A stretch of 32,521 nucleotides of DNA from Elysia marginata (taxonomy: Eukaryota; Mollusca; Gastropoda; Plakobranchidae). Shown here in pieces: positions 21,401-30,198 of this stretch (positions within the stretch are counted from its first letter, which is position 1; every line of letters begins with the position of its first letter). A program made the translations under genes and the position numbers. A model generated the notes under the pieces. That model was given only the letters and a program-made list of their open reading frames with translations. It did no database searches and was not told the DNA's origin. Location: assembly GCA_019649035.1 (NCBI GenBank), contig BMAT01009305.1, positions 48,754 through 81,274 on the forward strand, written 5' to 3'.

Positions 21401-24071
21401 TGAATCATACTTTTCAGGCATTTCCACTTAAAGCCTGCTTCTCTCCATACCTTTAAAATCTTTCAATTGTTTGACTTTTAATGTACCCCTTTTTCCATTA
21501 TTTGTGTTCATTTATCTTTTTTTTTTGTCTTAAATCATCATGTCATTCTTCATTTATGGTCCTCAAATGAAAATATCATCAGTATCTTAACTTTTGTTGA
21601 GTTTCCATCATAGAAAAGTCTCTTGCCTGAGAGACCCTTTTATAACTTCAAATGTTAAAGAAATTATACTTGGCAATGGCGTGGTATGCTTTTCCAACTT
21701 TATCTTAAATCTGTTTACTTTTTTCCTTTCATTTACAGGGTGTATGAAATTGTCTAGAGTTAGAACTAAGCTAATTTACCTTTTCTCTATAAAAGTAGAG
21801 CTCAAAACCCGATTTAGAACTAACATTTTGCTAAATCTGACATTGAACTTGAAGTAATGATCTTGCAAATAATTGTTTTTTTCTTTGTCTTATTCTTTTT
21901 CCTTTCTTCACAAGACCAGTATTAGGTTCAAATCTACTTTTTCTTTTCTTACTAAACAGAGATTCATAATTATTTAACGACATATTTTTCTATTTGTATA
22001 ATTAAGCTTTTTATAACCTGGTTTTTTTTTTATGCAGCGGCATTTTTCCATGAATTCAAGGATTTGTCAGGAACTCTGAAATTACAAGTGATTAGAAGAC
22101 GTGTTTGATTATCATAATCATTATTTTTTTCATTGTTATTGTTGCTAAAATTATTCTAGTCCCTTTTCTCTATCTCCTGTCACTAAATGTCTTGATTTAC
22201 ATTTTTCATCATTTGAATGCGGCCTAGTTTTCCATACAACATGTGTTAAGTTGGCTGCTATATTAACAATCTCTTTGTTTTTTTTTCTTTCAGTTTCATT
22301 ATACTTTTATAGGTTATTTTTTCTTTTCTGTTCCATTTACCTTGAATTTTTTTTTTGGAGGGAGCAACTTTTAACCAGGTGTTTGGTTGCACTTTGCACT
22401 ATGTACTCAATTTTGTTTTTTTCAGTCCAAGGCACGAAGAAAAAAATTTTGCATTCTCATCATTGTATTGGTTGTGCTTGCAATACTTGGCCTTATTATT
22501 GGCCTCTCTGTAAGCAAGTGAGTAGCTGGCTCCACCTCAGGTAACTGCAAAATAGTTCCAAATGTTAACTGTGCCACTATTTGTGTTAAGTTGGTAAAGA
22601 TCATTGCCTATTTTGTCCCATTTCCTGCTGTCTCTCTGCCTTATCTCCCATAAGAGATGAAAATATTAATAAAAAAAAAAAAGCTTATTCATCATCTATG
22701 CTGTTTACATCAGCAACTCAGAGGTTGAAGCAGCTTAGACATTTTCAGAATCTTGAAGGACTATCAAACTTTGCCATTGTTATGAAAAATTGAATTGTTA
22801 AGAAAAAAAATATAATAAAGATCATTCATGTATACACACTGTTAGGTTATACAATTACTTGTTTACCTTGTTAAAACCTGGGCTGATACAATTACATTTT
22901 ACTTTGCTATTAAAACCTAGTATGCCTAAAGACAAATCAAATAGTCACCCAGTTCTAATTTCTTTTGCTGTAGGGGAGCAGACACTGTGATACCCATATA
23001 CTTTATGCATTTAATACTTAAGCCCCCCATCAACGTACATTCCCAGCCTGGCTTCTGGCCTCGGTTTTGCAAAACTTAAAAAAAACTGCGTGTGTGAGCG
23101 ATCTCCTAGTTTCTGGATGAGGCACTGCCTAGGTTCGAAATTTTACTGCTAGCCAAATATTTTTACTCCCTGCCAAGATTATGAGGGAGTGACCGCGTAA
23201 AAAAACACACGCAAAGTTTAAAATTTTGCTAATTTCACTTCATATTGTAATTCCGCGCTAAATTTACCATCTATTTGTTACCAAATATGTACCTTATTCA
23301 GTGTTTTATTGGATTAAAAAAAAAAATTATTTTAGGGAAAAAATACTCTGATAGCTGCAGTGAAGTAGGCCTGCTTATGCAACAAAGACCTTCACCAAGA
23401 ATAATATGCATTCCTCGTAGCCCCACTCTCCCTACTCTCTTTCTAACTTTGTTTTTTACTTGCGTCACTGTTATCATGAGCAGAGCATTGCATATACCTT
23501 TCTGGGCTTCACACTATGTTTGATCACATGCAGTTTGTTTGGCAGAAATAGTTTTCTAATGGGGCGGAAAAATATCTTGGATGGGTTGGGAGAAAAATTT
23601 CCTGAAGACCGATGTAGGTTGAGGCACTAGTCCTAACCTTGTTCCATCGGCACGTACGTGAGTGGGGTGCTTAACTTTATATCAAAGCTCATCTCTGGGA
23701 AAAGGTAGAATGCAAATAAATAAATGAAAAAATAGATATTCCTTGTTGTCTTATTCACCTCTGCACATCGGTTTGGCTTAAGAGTCCCTTTATAACATTA
23801 TATTTTGTTGGTTTTCTTTAATATTACACATGTATTTTGTTAACTGTCAAGTTATGCATTTTTTTTTTCAGATAAAAGTATAATTCTAGCAAATGTCACT
23901 TTAGGCTTCAGATCGTGTCTGATGTGTTCAGAAGGTCATTAATTGCTTAATATATATTTTTTTTTTGATAATCTGCAGGCCAAGTCAAGACGCAAGTGTT
24001 GCATCCTTATAATTGTGATTATTTTTATCGTTATTGTCATTGGTGTCATCATCTACCTGGCCACCAAGTAA
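12374..24071 (+). CDS. Syntaxin-7/12-like endosomal Qa-SNARE (spliced, two C-terminal forms)
   Basis: Predicted Qa-SNARE of the syntaxin-7/12 (Pep12/Avalanche) group. Family members act on early/late endosomes and lysosomes, forming trans-SNARE bundles for endosomal fusion. The coding exons are 12374-12443, 12918-12983, 13953-14022, 14450-14549, 15030-15170, 15555-15604, 16036-16126, 17819-17891 and 20205-20287, followed by 22426-22521 or 23979-24071. All introns are GT/AG and every junction keeps frame, giving 248 common residues plus 31 or 30. Residues about 25-145 form the Habc-type helices, 150-180 an acidic linker and about 186-247 the SNARE motif (IMDVNQIFKDLGMLVHEQGE, zero-layer Q216), followed by a basic patch and one transmembrane helix. 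The length fits the vertebrate proteins (about 260-276 residues). The start has A at -3 and G at +4, and an in-frame TAG lies at 12326. Syntaxin-7 and syntaxin-12/13 cannot be told apart here; an invertebrate may have one gene for both. Confidence 0.95.
12918..12983 (+). CDS. Syntaxin exon 2 (start of helix Ha)
   Basis: Acceptor TTTCTAG ends at 12917 and donor GTAAGA starts at 12984. It encodes residues 24-45, including SDFTKLSREISANIQKMTQN, the first part of the Ha helix, which is strongly conserved in the syntaxin-7/12 group. Enters and leaves in phase 1. Confidence 0.95.
13101..13383. mobile_element. Short inverted-end transposon, CAGGGATGCAAG family, copy 1 (intron 2)
   Basis: Begins CAGGGATGCAAG and ends CTTGCATCCCTG, a perfect 12-bp inverted repeat, and is flanked by GTTTTA on both sides (13095-13100 and 13384-13389). 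No coding capacity in 283 bases. It shares about 45 bases at the left end and about 35 at the right with the copy in intron 7. CAGGG ends suggest a hAT-like non-autonomous element, but hAT duplications are normally 8 bp, so the class is open. Confidence 0.75.
13953..14022 (+). CDS. Syntaxin exon 3 (rest of helix Ha)
   Basis: Acceptor TTTACTCAG ends at 13952 and donor GTAAGT starts at 14023. It encodes residues 46-68, VTQIQRLVNQIGTPQDSDEN and RQR, completing helix Ha and the polar turn that follows. Leaves in phase 2. Confidence 0.94.
14450..14549 (+). CDS. Syntaxin exon 4 (helix Hb)
   Basis: Acceptor CCAATACAG ends at 14449 and donor GTAAGT starts at 14550. It encodes residues 69-102, with the Hb helix around YTNQLAKETTQSLKTLAHLP, closely like the family's NQL-KET-LLK-L-LP pattern, then a Ser/Pro-rich turn. 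Leaves in phase 0. Confidence 0.95.
15030..15170 (+). CDS. Syntaxin exon 5 (helix Hc)
   Basis: Acceptor CTCCTTAG ends at 15029 and donor GTAAGA starts at 15171. It encodes 47 residues (103-149), starting RQWKMQKERLTDEFSNVLKN and continuing with a long charged helix (FQTVQRTTAEKER...). KMQKERLTDEF is diagnostic for the syntaxin-7/12 Hc helix. Phase 0 on both sides. Confidence 0.96.
15555..15604 (+). CDS. Syntaxin exon 6 (acidic linker)
   Basis: Acceptor CATCTAG ends at 15554 and donor GTGAGT starts at 15605. It encodes residues 150-165, SPFQDEPVMDDSMSRQ, a short acidic flexible linker between the Habc bundle and the SNARE motif. Ser/Asp-rich linkers of this kind are common phosphorylation regions in syntaxins, but that is family inference. 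Leaves in phase 2. Confidence 0.88.
16036..16126 (+). CDS. Syntaxin exon 7 (linker end and start of SNARE motif)
   Basis: Acceptor ATTTTTAG ends at 16035 and donor GTAAGC starts at 16127. It encodes residues 166-196, including VLQMEQDVDLELIKEREESI and KKLE, the entry to the SNARE heptads. Leaves in phase 0, so the intron splits the SNARE motif at a codon boundary. Confidence 0.96.
16574..17651. mobile_element. Inverted-end transposon, CAGGGATGCAAG family, copy 2 (intron 7)
   Basis: Same terminal CAGGGATGCAAG / CTTGCATCCCTG, flanked by TTTTTTA on both sides (16567-16573 and 17652-17658). It is 1078 bases long with no open frame of note. The left part repeats the words CCGATTT and TCCGATTTCCC; the right half is rich in AGATCT/CTAGA words. 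This is the bulk of intron 7. Confidence 0.75.
17819..17891 (+). CDS. Syntaxin exon 8 (SNARE core with zero-layer Gln)
   Basis: Acceptor TTTGTTTCAG ends at 17818 and donor GTAAGG starts at 17892. It encodes residues 197-220, including SDIMDVNQIFKDLGMLVHEQ followed by GEVL. The Gln in HEQGE (residue 216) is the ionic zero-layer residue that makes this a Q-SNARE. Leaves in phase 1; the 2.3-kb intron after it contains the mariner element. Confidence 0.97.
18459..19748 (+). pseudogene. mariner transposase (DD34D), inactivated
   Basis: The N-terminal part begins MAAHLETWSKEEIRAVIHFL (18459) with a first helix-turn-helix, shifts frame near 18615-18640, and continues with a second helix-turn-helix, LKLHEIASSLEISETSAHRI, before the gap. 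After the gap come ELL-type residues (another frame), then the catalytic core: VDETW (Asp codon 19176), HDNA (Asp 19452) and SPDLAPTDYHLF (Asp 19557). The spacing between the second and third Asp is 34 residues, the mariner signature. A TGA at 19476-19478 interrupts the core where an Arg CGA would fit, a typical CpG-decay change. The C-terminus RWQKCVDRLGCYVEK ends at TGA 19746. At least two frame breaks and one nonsense codon make this copy non-coding. Confidence 0.92.
18818..19065. other. Assembly gap (248 N)
   Basis: A run of unknown bases inside the mariner transposase. The flanking protein motifs suggest that only about 20-25 transposase residues are missing between the helix-turn-helix and the segment reading CRELL after the gap. 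Either 248 is an estimate or extra sequence is inserted here. Confidence 0.99.
19905..20124 (+). repeat. Long pyrimidine (CT) tract before exon 9
   Basis: About 220 bases of almost pure C/T on the plus strand, built of imperfect TTTCTCTTTCTTCC-type units, ending about 80 bases before the exon 9 acceptor at 20204. It is open in one frame and so mimics a Ser/Phe/Leu-rich protein, but this is low-complexity intron. It could act as an oversized polypyrimidine tract for the splice site (inference). Confidence 0.85.
20205..20287 (+). CDS. Syntaxin exon 9 (C-terminal half of SNARE motif)
   Basis: Acceptor TACTATAG ends at 20204, after a long pyrimidine-rich stretch, and donor GTAAAT starts at 20288. 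It encodes residues 221-248, DSIEANIDNSQLAVEEGTKQ followed by LSRARDYQ. This covers the +1 to +8 SNARE layers and stops just before the basic juxtamembrane patch. It leaves in phase 0, which is compatible with either downstream anchor exon. Confidence 0.96.
20364..20631 (+). mobile_element. tRNA-derived SINE with 9-bp target duplication
   Basis: Box A-like TGGTGCAATTGGTAGG (20375-20390) and box B-like GGGTCTGATCC (20418-20428) are spaced as in a tRNA. A body follows containing AAAGCAATGGCAAACTACCT, which resembles the conserved central domains shared by several animal SINE families (from memory, not checked). The 9-bp repeat TAGATTCAA flanks it exactly at 20355-20363 and 20632-20640, a target-site duplication. 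It sits about 70 bases after exon 9 in intron 9. No clear A-rich tail is seen. Confidence 0.8.
20905..21325 (-). mobile_element. ~410-bp interspersed repeat, copy 3 (in intron 9)
   Basis: A diverged copy of the 10017-10427 unit: shared runs include ACTACGCTCCTTAA, CGGGAAGATCCAAATC and CACCAACACTTAGCCATAAA. Its box B is mutated to GATTCAAACC (21020-21029). The first 25 bases (AAGGCAGCCACTGTGTTATC region) match the far end of the unit, so the same tail-to-head junction seen between copies 1 and 2 is present here too. Confidence 0.72.
21330..21472 (+). mobile_element. ~410-bp repeat, copy 4 (partial, inverted)
   Basis: Plus-strand partial copy covering the tRNA-like part and tail. Box A-like TGGCAAGGCGGTGAG is at 21359-21373 and box B-like GGTTTGAATC at 21397-21406. 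It then follows the complement of the copy 1-3 left end. With copy 3 it forms a spaced inverted repeat that could fold in the intron RNA. Confidence 0.72.
22426..22521 (+). CDS. Syntaxin alternative last exon 10a (membrane anchor, form A)
   Basis: Acceptor TTTTTTTCAG ends at 22425. Read in phase 0 after exon 9, it encodes a 31-residue tail: SKARRKKFC followed by ILIIVLVVLAILGLIIGLSV, SK and stop TGA at 22519. This is a basic patch plus one hydrophobic helix of about 20 residues, with a Cys at the cytosolic edge (possible palmitoylation site, inference). It is clearly homologous to exon 10b. Poly(A)-type hexamers follow at 22668 and 22814. Which form dominates cannot be seen. Confidence 0.88.
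   Translation, partial: SKARRKKFCILIIVLVVLAILGLIIGLSVSK
22668..22819 (+). promoter_or_regulatory. Candidate poly(A) signals for the exon 10a transcript
   Basis: AATAAA occurs at 22668-22673, in front of an A run, and again at 22814-22819 followed by GATCATTCATGTATACA. Both lie 150-300 bases after the exon 10a stop, at the right distance for a short 3' UTR. The hexamer is common by chance in AT-rich DNA, so only transcript ends would prove use. Confidence 0.45.
23018..23674. mobile_element. TTAA-flanked inverted-repeat element between the two anchor exons
   Basis: The left end GCCCCCCATCAACGTAC (23022-23038) and the complement of the right end (23654-23670), GCACCCCACTCACGTAC, match at 13 of 17 positions, and both are bordered by TTAA (23018-23021, 23671-23674). 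TTAA duplications are typical of piggyBac and Kolobok transposons. No transposase is visible, so this would be a non-autonomous copy. Some of the end similarity could be chance. Confidence 0.5.
23979..24071 (+). CDS. Syntaxin alternative last exon 10b (membrane anchor, form B)
   Basis: Acceptor AATCTGCAG ends at 23978. In phase 0 after exon 9 it encodes 30 residues: AKSRRKCC followed by ILIIVIIFIVIVIGVIIYLA, TK and stop TAA at 24069. Compared with exon 10a it has a double Cys at the membrane edge, is richer in Ile/Val and carries a Tyr near the lumenal end. The alignment to 10a (basic patch, C, ILIIV core, final K) indicates an exon duplication. Transcripts ending here must skip exon 10a. Confidence 0.88.
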   Translation, partial: AKSRRKCCILIIVIIFIVIVIGVIIYLATK

Positions 24072-24156
24072 GCTGTAAGGTTGTCAAGAGATGGCTCCTC
24101 TAAAAGATTGCTAAAGGATATCGTTTGGATGGCATCACTATTTGTTTGTCTGTGGA

Positions 24157-24176
24157 GAGAGAGAGAGAGAGAGAGA
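24157..24176 (+). repeat. (GA)n dinucleotide repeat in the exon 10b 3' UTR
   Basis: About ten GA units 86 bases after the exon 10b stop codon, so probably transcribed in the long isoform 3' UTR. Confidence 0.85.
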
Positions 24177-24581
24177 CACTTTGTACAAAATGCTTTAAAC
24201 TATGATTTTTGTGTAGCACCTGTGATTGACATCTTCCAGACTTTCCAAGTTGGTGATGCCCATCAACCTCTATCTCTTGTTTGTTTTGTAAAGATAGATG
24301 ATTAACAAAATGAAGTATACATTTTTGGAAAGGCTGGATTGAAGCTCAGGGCTTTTGCCAAAGGATTAATTATGGCCGATAGGCAAAGGAAATAATATTG
24401 AAATATAGAAAAATCAAAATGTTTAACACAAAAGCTCACAGGCATAATGTACAGAAAAAGATCACATACTTTTTTTTTTACTTAAAAACTTGCTTTAATT
24501 TTTCATTGCTTCATCATTTGTGTAGCAATTTTATAAAAGTGACATAGATTCTCAGACTTTCCTGTTGTTTTACTATTTAAT

Positions 24582-24587
24582 AATAAA
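24582..24587 (+). promoter_or_regulatory. Candidate proximal poly(A) signal for the exon 10b transcript
   Basis: AATAAA 511 bases after the exon 10b stop. Further AATAAA words occur at 26199, 26473 and 28455 and could give longer 3' UTRs. Chance occurrence is likely for some of them. Confidence 0.35.
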
Positions 24588-27020
24588 CTTCAGGCCACTC
24601 ATAGGTTGTTTTTGTTAAAAAAAAAAAGGCATTAGTTACTTTTATGAAGATATCCCCATGATTTTTTTTAGCAATTAGAGAGTCCAACCTTAAAAGCAAC
24701 ATAGCTTTACTATAACTATATATGCTTTCTAATTTGTGACATAAATTCACTAAGAAAAATTTAGATATTATCAATCTTATGAATGTCAATTGGGATTAAT
24801 CACTTTAGAATATTGTTGCCAGTTTCTGTAGAATGCATAGTATAATATTGATCATGGAAATTAGTATAGATTATATTAAGACAGTCTAATGTTGACCATC
24901 ACCAAGATGACTGATTTGTCTGGAGTGACATATCAGTGTTTGTTGTGACAGTATGTAACCTTTTTACCTGTTCTCGTTTTGATTGAAGAAGAAAAAAAAA
25001 GAAAACAAAAATAGTGTGCAAATTCAGCCTTTTATGGCTTCTTAGTTCCATATATTATAATCATCTTAGATTAGAATTCAGTCTTTGTTTTTTTTTCTGT
25101 TTTTTATCTTAGCACATAGACCTTAGTATATCTTTTGTTTGTGAATTGTCCAATATTGAATTCTTTTATTGTGATCTAGTTGTTATTATTCAAAGCAGTA
25201 ATAACATTCTCAAAATATGAATCCTTGCAGTTTTATTTCTGGTTTGTTATCAATAGTAGCCAAACTGAATGACTTATATTTAGAAACCTTTCTTTATGTT
25301 TCTGTAATTGTGCATCCTACAAGCAAGGTCTAGTATTTTCTGAGCAAAGTGCAGTGGTCACCGCATAATAACACGCTTCATTTTTTAAAATCTGCCATTT
25401 TAGTGAAACATATCTTCTGTTATATATCACCTTCTTCATAGTCTGCTTCTACGATAAGACTTTGTCTGATGATCTGTTGATTTCTATGTTGTGAACACAC
25501 TATCAAGAAACTCGGGTAAGATTAACTAAGACATATGACCAATGCAACAGCGTAGCATTCCTGTGGACTGATGGATGTGTGGAAAGTGGAGAACGCAGTG
25601 GCCTGGTATTATGCAACCACTCCTAGCATTCTCTCTCTCATCAAAAGAGTGCAGTCAAGGCAACACAATGAATCATTAATCCATCAGTATAGACCAATCG
25701 CAAGACTTGAATAACTATGCCTGTCTATTGTAAGCACGTGCAAGTAAATCTCTGTGTCTTTATGAATGAGCAGGCTTATCACGTTGAATTGGTAGAGCAT
25801 AGTCATCAGTCAGTCAACTCAGATATTTTCTTTTTGCACTCAGTGAATGTTTATAAGATCTTTAGAGGAAACTATAAAAATACCTAGAGTCGACTTTTGT
25901 CACTTAGAGAACAAGCAGATGTCAGTGATTCTGGACTTAACCTTAGCTCACATTTGACATTGGCAATCCCTGGAAATTAAGGCCCTCATGATTGAAAATC
26001 GATGCACAGCCCACTTTGCTGAAATATCCAGGCCTTTTGGCACCTAAGAGGCTGGTCATTTGGCTGTGACCACTGTCCTAAGAAACTGCAAGCCATTTTC
26101 AACTAATGCACAGAATTGTGTATATCTGAATTTTTTACAGGAAATTTCCTCTCAGAACCAGCATGTTAGCTCAGAGCTAACTCTTAGTTATAGCAAGGAA
26201 TAAATACTTAACAGCTATATTTTTTACACCACCCAGAGTTTGATTTGAAACAGCTGAACATTCATTTCAAATGAGTCAGTATTTTACGTTGGTCTTGTTT
26301 TTCCCTTCTCTCTATCTTATTCTGTTAACACCCACCCACCCCCCAATCCCCCATCCTACTTCATCTCTCTATGAAAGCAGATTATTCTTAATATTTTTCA
26401 TGTTCATGAATCTTTTGAATTACCAGCCCATGGATATCAAGCAAATCATTAACCGAATAACCTTTGTTAATCAATAAAAATGTACATTCCAATATGTAGC
26501 TTCATTGCATTGTAGTTACATGGAGTCTGCTTACATGCTTCTCTGTCTTTTCTCTTTGATTCTTTTTTGTTCTCTTTCCCTCCCTCCTTACCTATCTCTT
26601 TTATTGTATGTGCATTATCATGTCTTGATGTATCTCTATTTATACAGAAGGCTGTGACTTCTTTTTTTCTCTCTTGGTGGTCTAGGCTACTCTTTTGTTA
26701 GGATACAATGCGAATGCCGTTTATGTTTCAATCAAAGCAATTTCAGGCATACACCAAACACCTGTAAATAGAATTGCATGTTGACCTTTATATTTTTGCT
26801 AGGATGTTGGTGTTAGAATTGTCATATGATGGATGGATTTGATTGATAGCTATATCAGAGTCAGGTATTTGAAAATAAGCAATACAATTAAGATAAGACT
26901 TTTTGTTTGTCAATTAACCCTTAAGTTGTAAAACTAGTAATATATATATTTCAAATAAAAACTAACTACAGGTACTTTTGTTGTTATGTATAAATTATAT
27001 GTGAGGCGACCAGGCTTAAT

Positions 27021-27222
27021 CAGGCACAAGTCGGAAAACCAAAATATTGAGCTATAATAACGCTTGCTCAAAGTGTATTTCATACTCTTTTAAAGAGAGA
27101 ACTCTGGCTCGTCTTTACCTTGAGTTATTCCATTTTGGAGACAATAAATATGGTTTATTACTAGGTAAGTTATTGTGCTTAAAGGGCTGTAACTCAATAT
27201 TAGTCGGAGTGACTTGTGCCTG
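27021..27222. repeat. Imperfect inverted repeat (possible miniature transposon)
   Basis: The arms share CAGGCACAAGTC (27021-27032; complement at 27211-27222) and ATATTGAG (27043-27050 region; complement near 27193-27200), with a small unpaired stretch between. The interior is noncoding and includes AATAAA. It lies in 3' UTR or intergenic DNA. Confidence 0.55.
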
Positions 27223-30029
27223 GTTCCCCTGCTTACCTCACATCTATACTTAAGGATTTTCTTTCTGTAGAAGTAACATCTTTTTCAGGACACGTTTTGT
27301 TAAATGGGCCCTTGTTTGGCAATTATATTCTGTTAAATGTTTTGTCTTTCATATTAGACTGTAAAAGTGTGAGTTATTTTGTGATGTGGTTTCAAAGGGT
27401 AGAAAATTTATTTCTGAAATGCATGCTTCACACTTGACTTTTTTTCAAATTTCTTTTAACAAGTTCACATTGAATTTTATTTATTAACACTTTGTTCCAC
27501 AACTTTACTTTTTTTTTTCATTGAGTGAAAGTGTTAATATGTCTTGATTTAATCTCTTTGCCAAAGCTGACCTTTCCAGTCTGCAAAAGTATAAAATTGC
27601 ATTAAAAACATGAAATAAATAGATTGGGTAGATTGGTTAGATTTATGCATATTGTAAGCTTTGAATTTTTACTTCTAATTTTATTTATTTGGAGTTTGAT
27701 TTAATTTTCATCAACGCTTCAGCAGCAGTTCTCCTGAAATTTGTCCATATTCTTGCTTCAATTGATCATTCTATAAGAAATTCTGACCAAATTCTGTTTT
27801 CTTGTTATAGGTGTGTGTTTGGTTTCCCACTTTCATTGTAATTTGCAGAATTTTTTTGTGTTGGCAATTTATTGAAAATTATTATATATGGACCAGAAAT
27901 AATTCACCATTGCTCAGCGAAAATGTGAAAACAACCCTTGTAATATGATTGTTTAAGTTGCAAGTCAGGCGTATAAAGTAAGAGAAATTGATAGTTTTGA
28001 TTTGCTCTCCGTTTTTATCTGCTGTTACTGGACCAAATGAATTGTTACCCAGCTAAAAAAAAATACTATTAACAGCAAGGCTTTCTTTTTGTTATCAAAA
28101 GGGCCCTTTCACTCTTTTATATATCCTTTAACCTGTTTTGGCTGTTCTTTGCCTGCAGTTAAAACCAACCATTATAAGATCAGGTAGGCAGGAATTTCTA
28201 AACTAAAGTAACTTTGGAAGAAAAGGAAATATGATGGTGTGTAGTTTCACCTGAAACACAGGTTCGCTCAGAATGGCTTTACTATTGCTGGGAGCATTTA
28301 CCTGTGTAAGTCCTTTTATTTCTGAATTTGTGAAAAATTGCAATATGTTCATGAAGGTGTTAACATGAACGTTTTGACAAGAACTTGTCACTCTGTGCAA
28401 TATTTTGTTTTGCCTACCTATGCTTCTATGGAATTTTTAATTTCTTTTCTTCAAAATAAATCATCTCTAAAAGATCTGCTAATACTTTTTGATAACTAAG
28501 TTGCACCTCAAAATACATTTTAGTTTGTACAAAGAAAGTGCAGGTGTATTTGTTGTTATCTTGTTTTTTTTTTTGTTTAAAATTTTCATTGATTTGCTAA
28601 AATATTTCCATAGTGACATCATTACAATTTTTTATCCTAACAATTCACTCTTCAGGTTCTACTTTACCTGGACATTTATAATCCTTTGATTCTGCTGCTT
28701 TTTTAGAACAGAGGAATCACCAAATGCTTATTTTCACAATATATGGTGTATCGGTGTAGAAACTACGTCTTGAATAAAAACATGGCCAGGAAAATTAAGA
28801 TCTTTTAATTTTATAAAAGGGATGTCAATGTTAAAAAAAGTTTTTAAAAAATAAAAAGCAAGATGGATAAAAAACATTTATAAATGAAGAACAAAAAATC
28901 TTTTCTGAGTTTGACAAGTCAGTCATGTGTTTGTTTAAAGATGATTTGCTTGGAGGTGAAACAAATATATTCTGGAGGGGTTTTTTTGTTCTGTTTAGGT
29001 GATTTTTTACTAACAATGTTTTCTTTGTTGTGTATAATAGTTATGAATTTCTCTGGCATGGCTTGGTGCTGTATAGCTGTTTGTTTGTTTGTTTTGACAT
29101 TTTTATTCACAGTTCAGTTCAGTTTTTTTTTTTTTTTTAATTGAAGCAAATTTCTTCCATTTCAATTATTTTGTTAGAAATGTTGATTTTCTTACATTCA
29201 TCACAACAATCAAAAAGTTATTTTGAAAATTTTACATATCTCCCAGCTTTTATGACATATTTTATTCATCTTACTAGCTTTCTGTGCTAAAATCTATGTT
29301 AAAAAAACTTCAAGTTTCCTTTAAAAAAAAAAACAACCAAAAATTTATATTGTATAATGTAAATGGAGAAAAATACTTCATCAGAAAAAGAAAAAATTCA
29401 CATTCTCAAAGGATACATGTATTCAGATCATGTACCCTTTTTCAGCAAACTGTAATGTGGCAAAGCTTTATGTTCTAGGGAATAATTGTAGATCAAAGTG
29501 AACTCACATGGAGAAAACCCCATGATTGCCTATTTTTTTTAAATTGCATATAGAGGTAGAAGAGATCAAGTGTTTGATTACCCACTTTTAGATTTCAATG
29601 GAATTGAAAACAATTTTTTTAATGGTGCTTTTAGTCCTACTTCTTTTTGTAGAAGACAAATCTGAAATCTGGTGATTTTGACTCATTTTTGTTTGTTTGT
29701 GTATCACAAATCCATAGATATAATAATATTGTTCATGCATGTATAAGCAGGTAGTTCACATAACTTTTTTACATCGTATGGTTTCATTTTCAACCCGTTG
29801 AGAAAAGAACAAAACTTTAAGAGGACAGAAAACATGGCTTTTATGTTTCTTATTTTATTTTTGCATCTTCATTTGTTATCTTTTAAGTATATCCTGAAAT
29901 TTATTTTGCCAAAAATTATAGTCTAAACTTCTGTATCATTTATGTGGAAGCTTTGCTATTTACTTATTTTCAGTTAATTCCATGTAATCTGAATCTAGTA
30001 GAACGTGGCAATATTTTATCATGCAACTA

Positions 30030-30198
30030 CAATGGAACCCTGTTAAGATAAATCTCTCCGGGACTGAAAAAAGTTCATCTTAGGCAATGTTTTTATACAG
30101 CAATAACGAAAGGGAAAAAATGAAAAGACACTAAAAACATGGTTTATATTGAATAAAAGTTTATCTTAAAAAGGGTTTATCTTAACTGGATTCTACTC
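30030..30198. mobile_element. pogo/Tigger-like miniature transposon
   Basis: The left end CAATGGAACCCTGTTAAGAT and the complement of the right end, GAGTAGAATCCAGTTAAGAT, form an imperfect inverted repeat, with TA on both sides (30028-30029, 30199-30200). The end sequence plus CTCCGGGACTGAAAA just inside resembles pogo/Tigger ends. No transposase; a non-autonomous copy. Confidence 0.6.

Noticed and set aside
22038..22079. Possible third terminal exon after TTTTTATGCAG
   Set aside because: In phase 0 after exon 9 it would add only 13 residues before a stop, with no membrane anchor and no similarity to 10a/10b; a chance acceptor in T-rich DNA is more likely.
25780..25850. tRNA-like words GTTGAATTGGTAGAGCA
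   Set aside because: Box A-like only; no T-arm or cloverleaf pairing follows.
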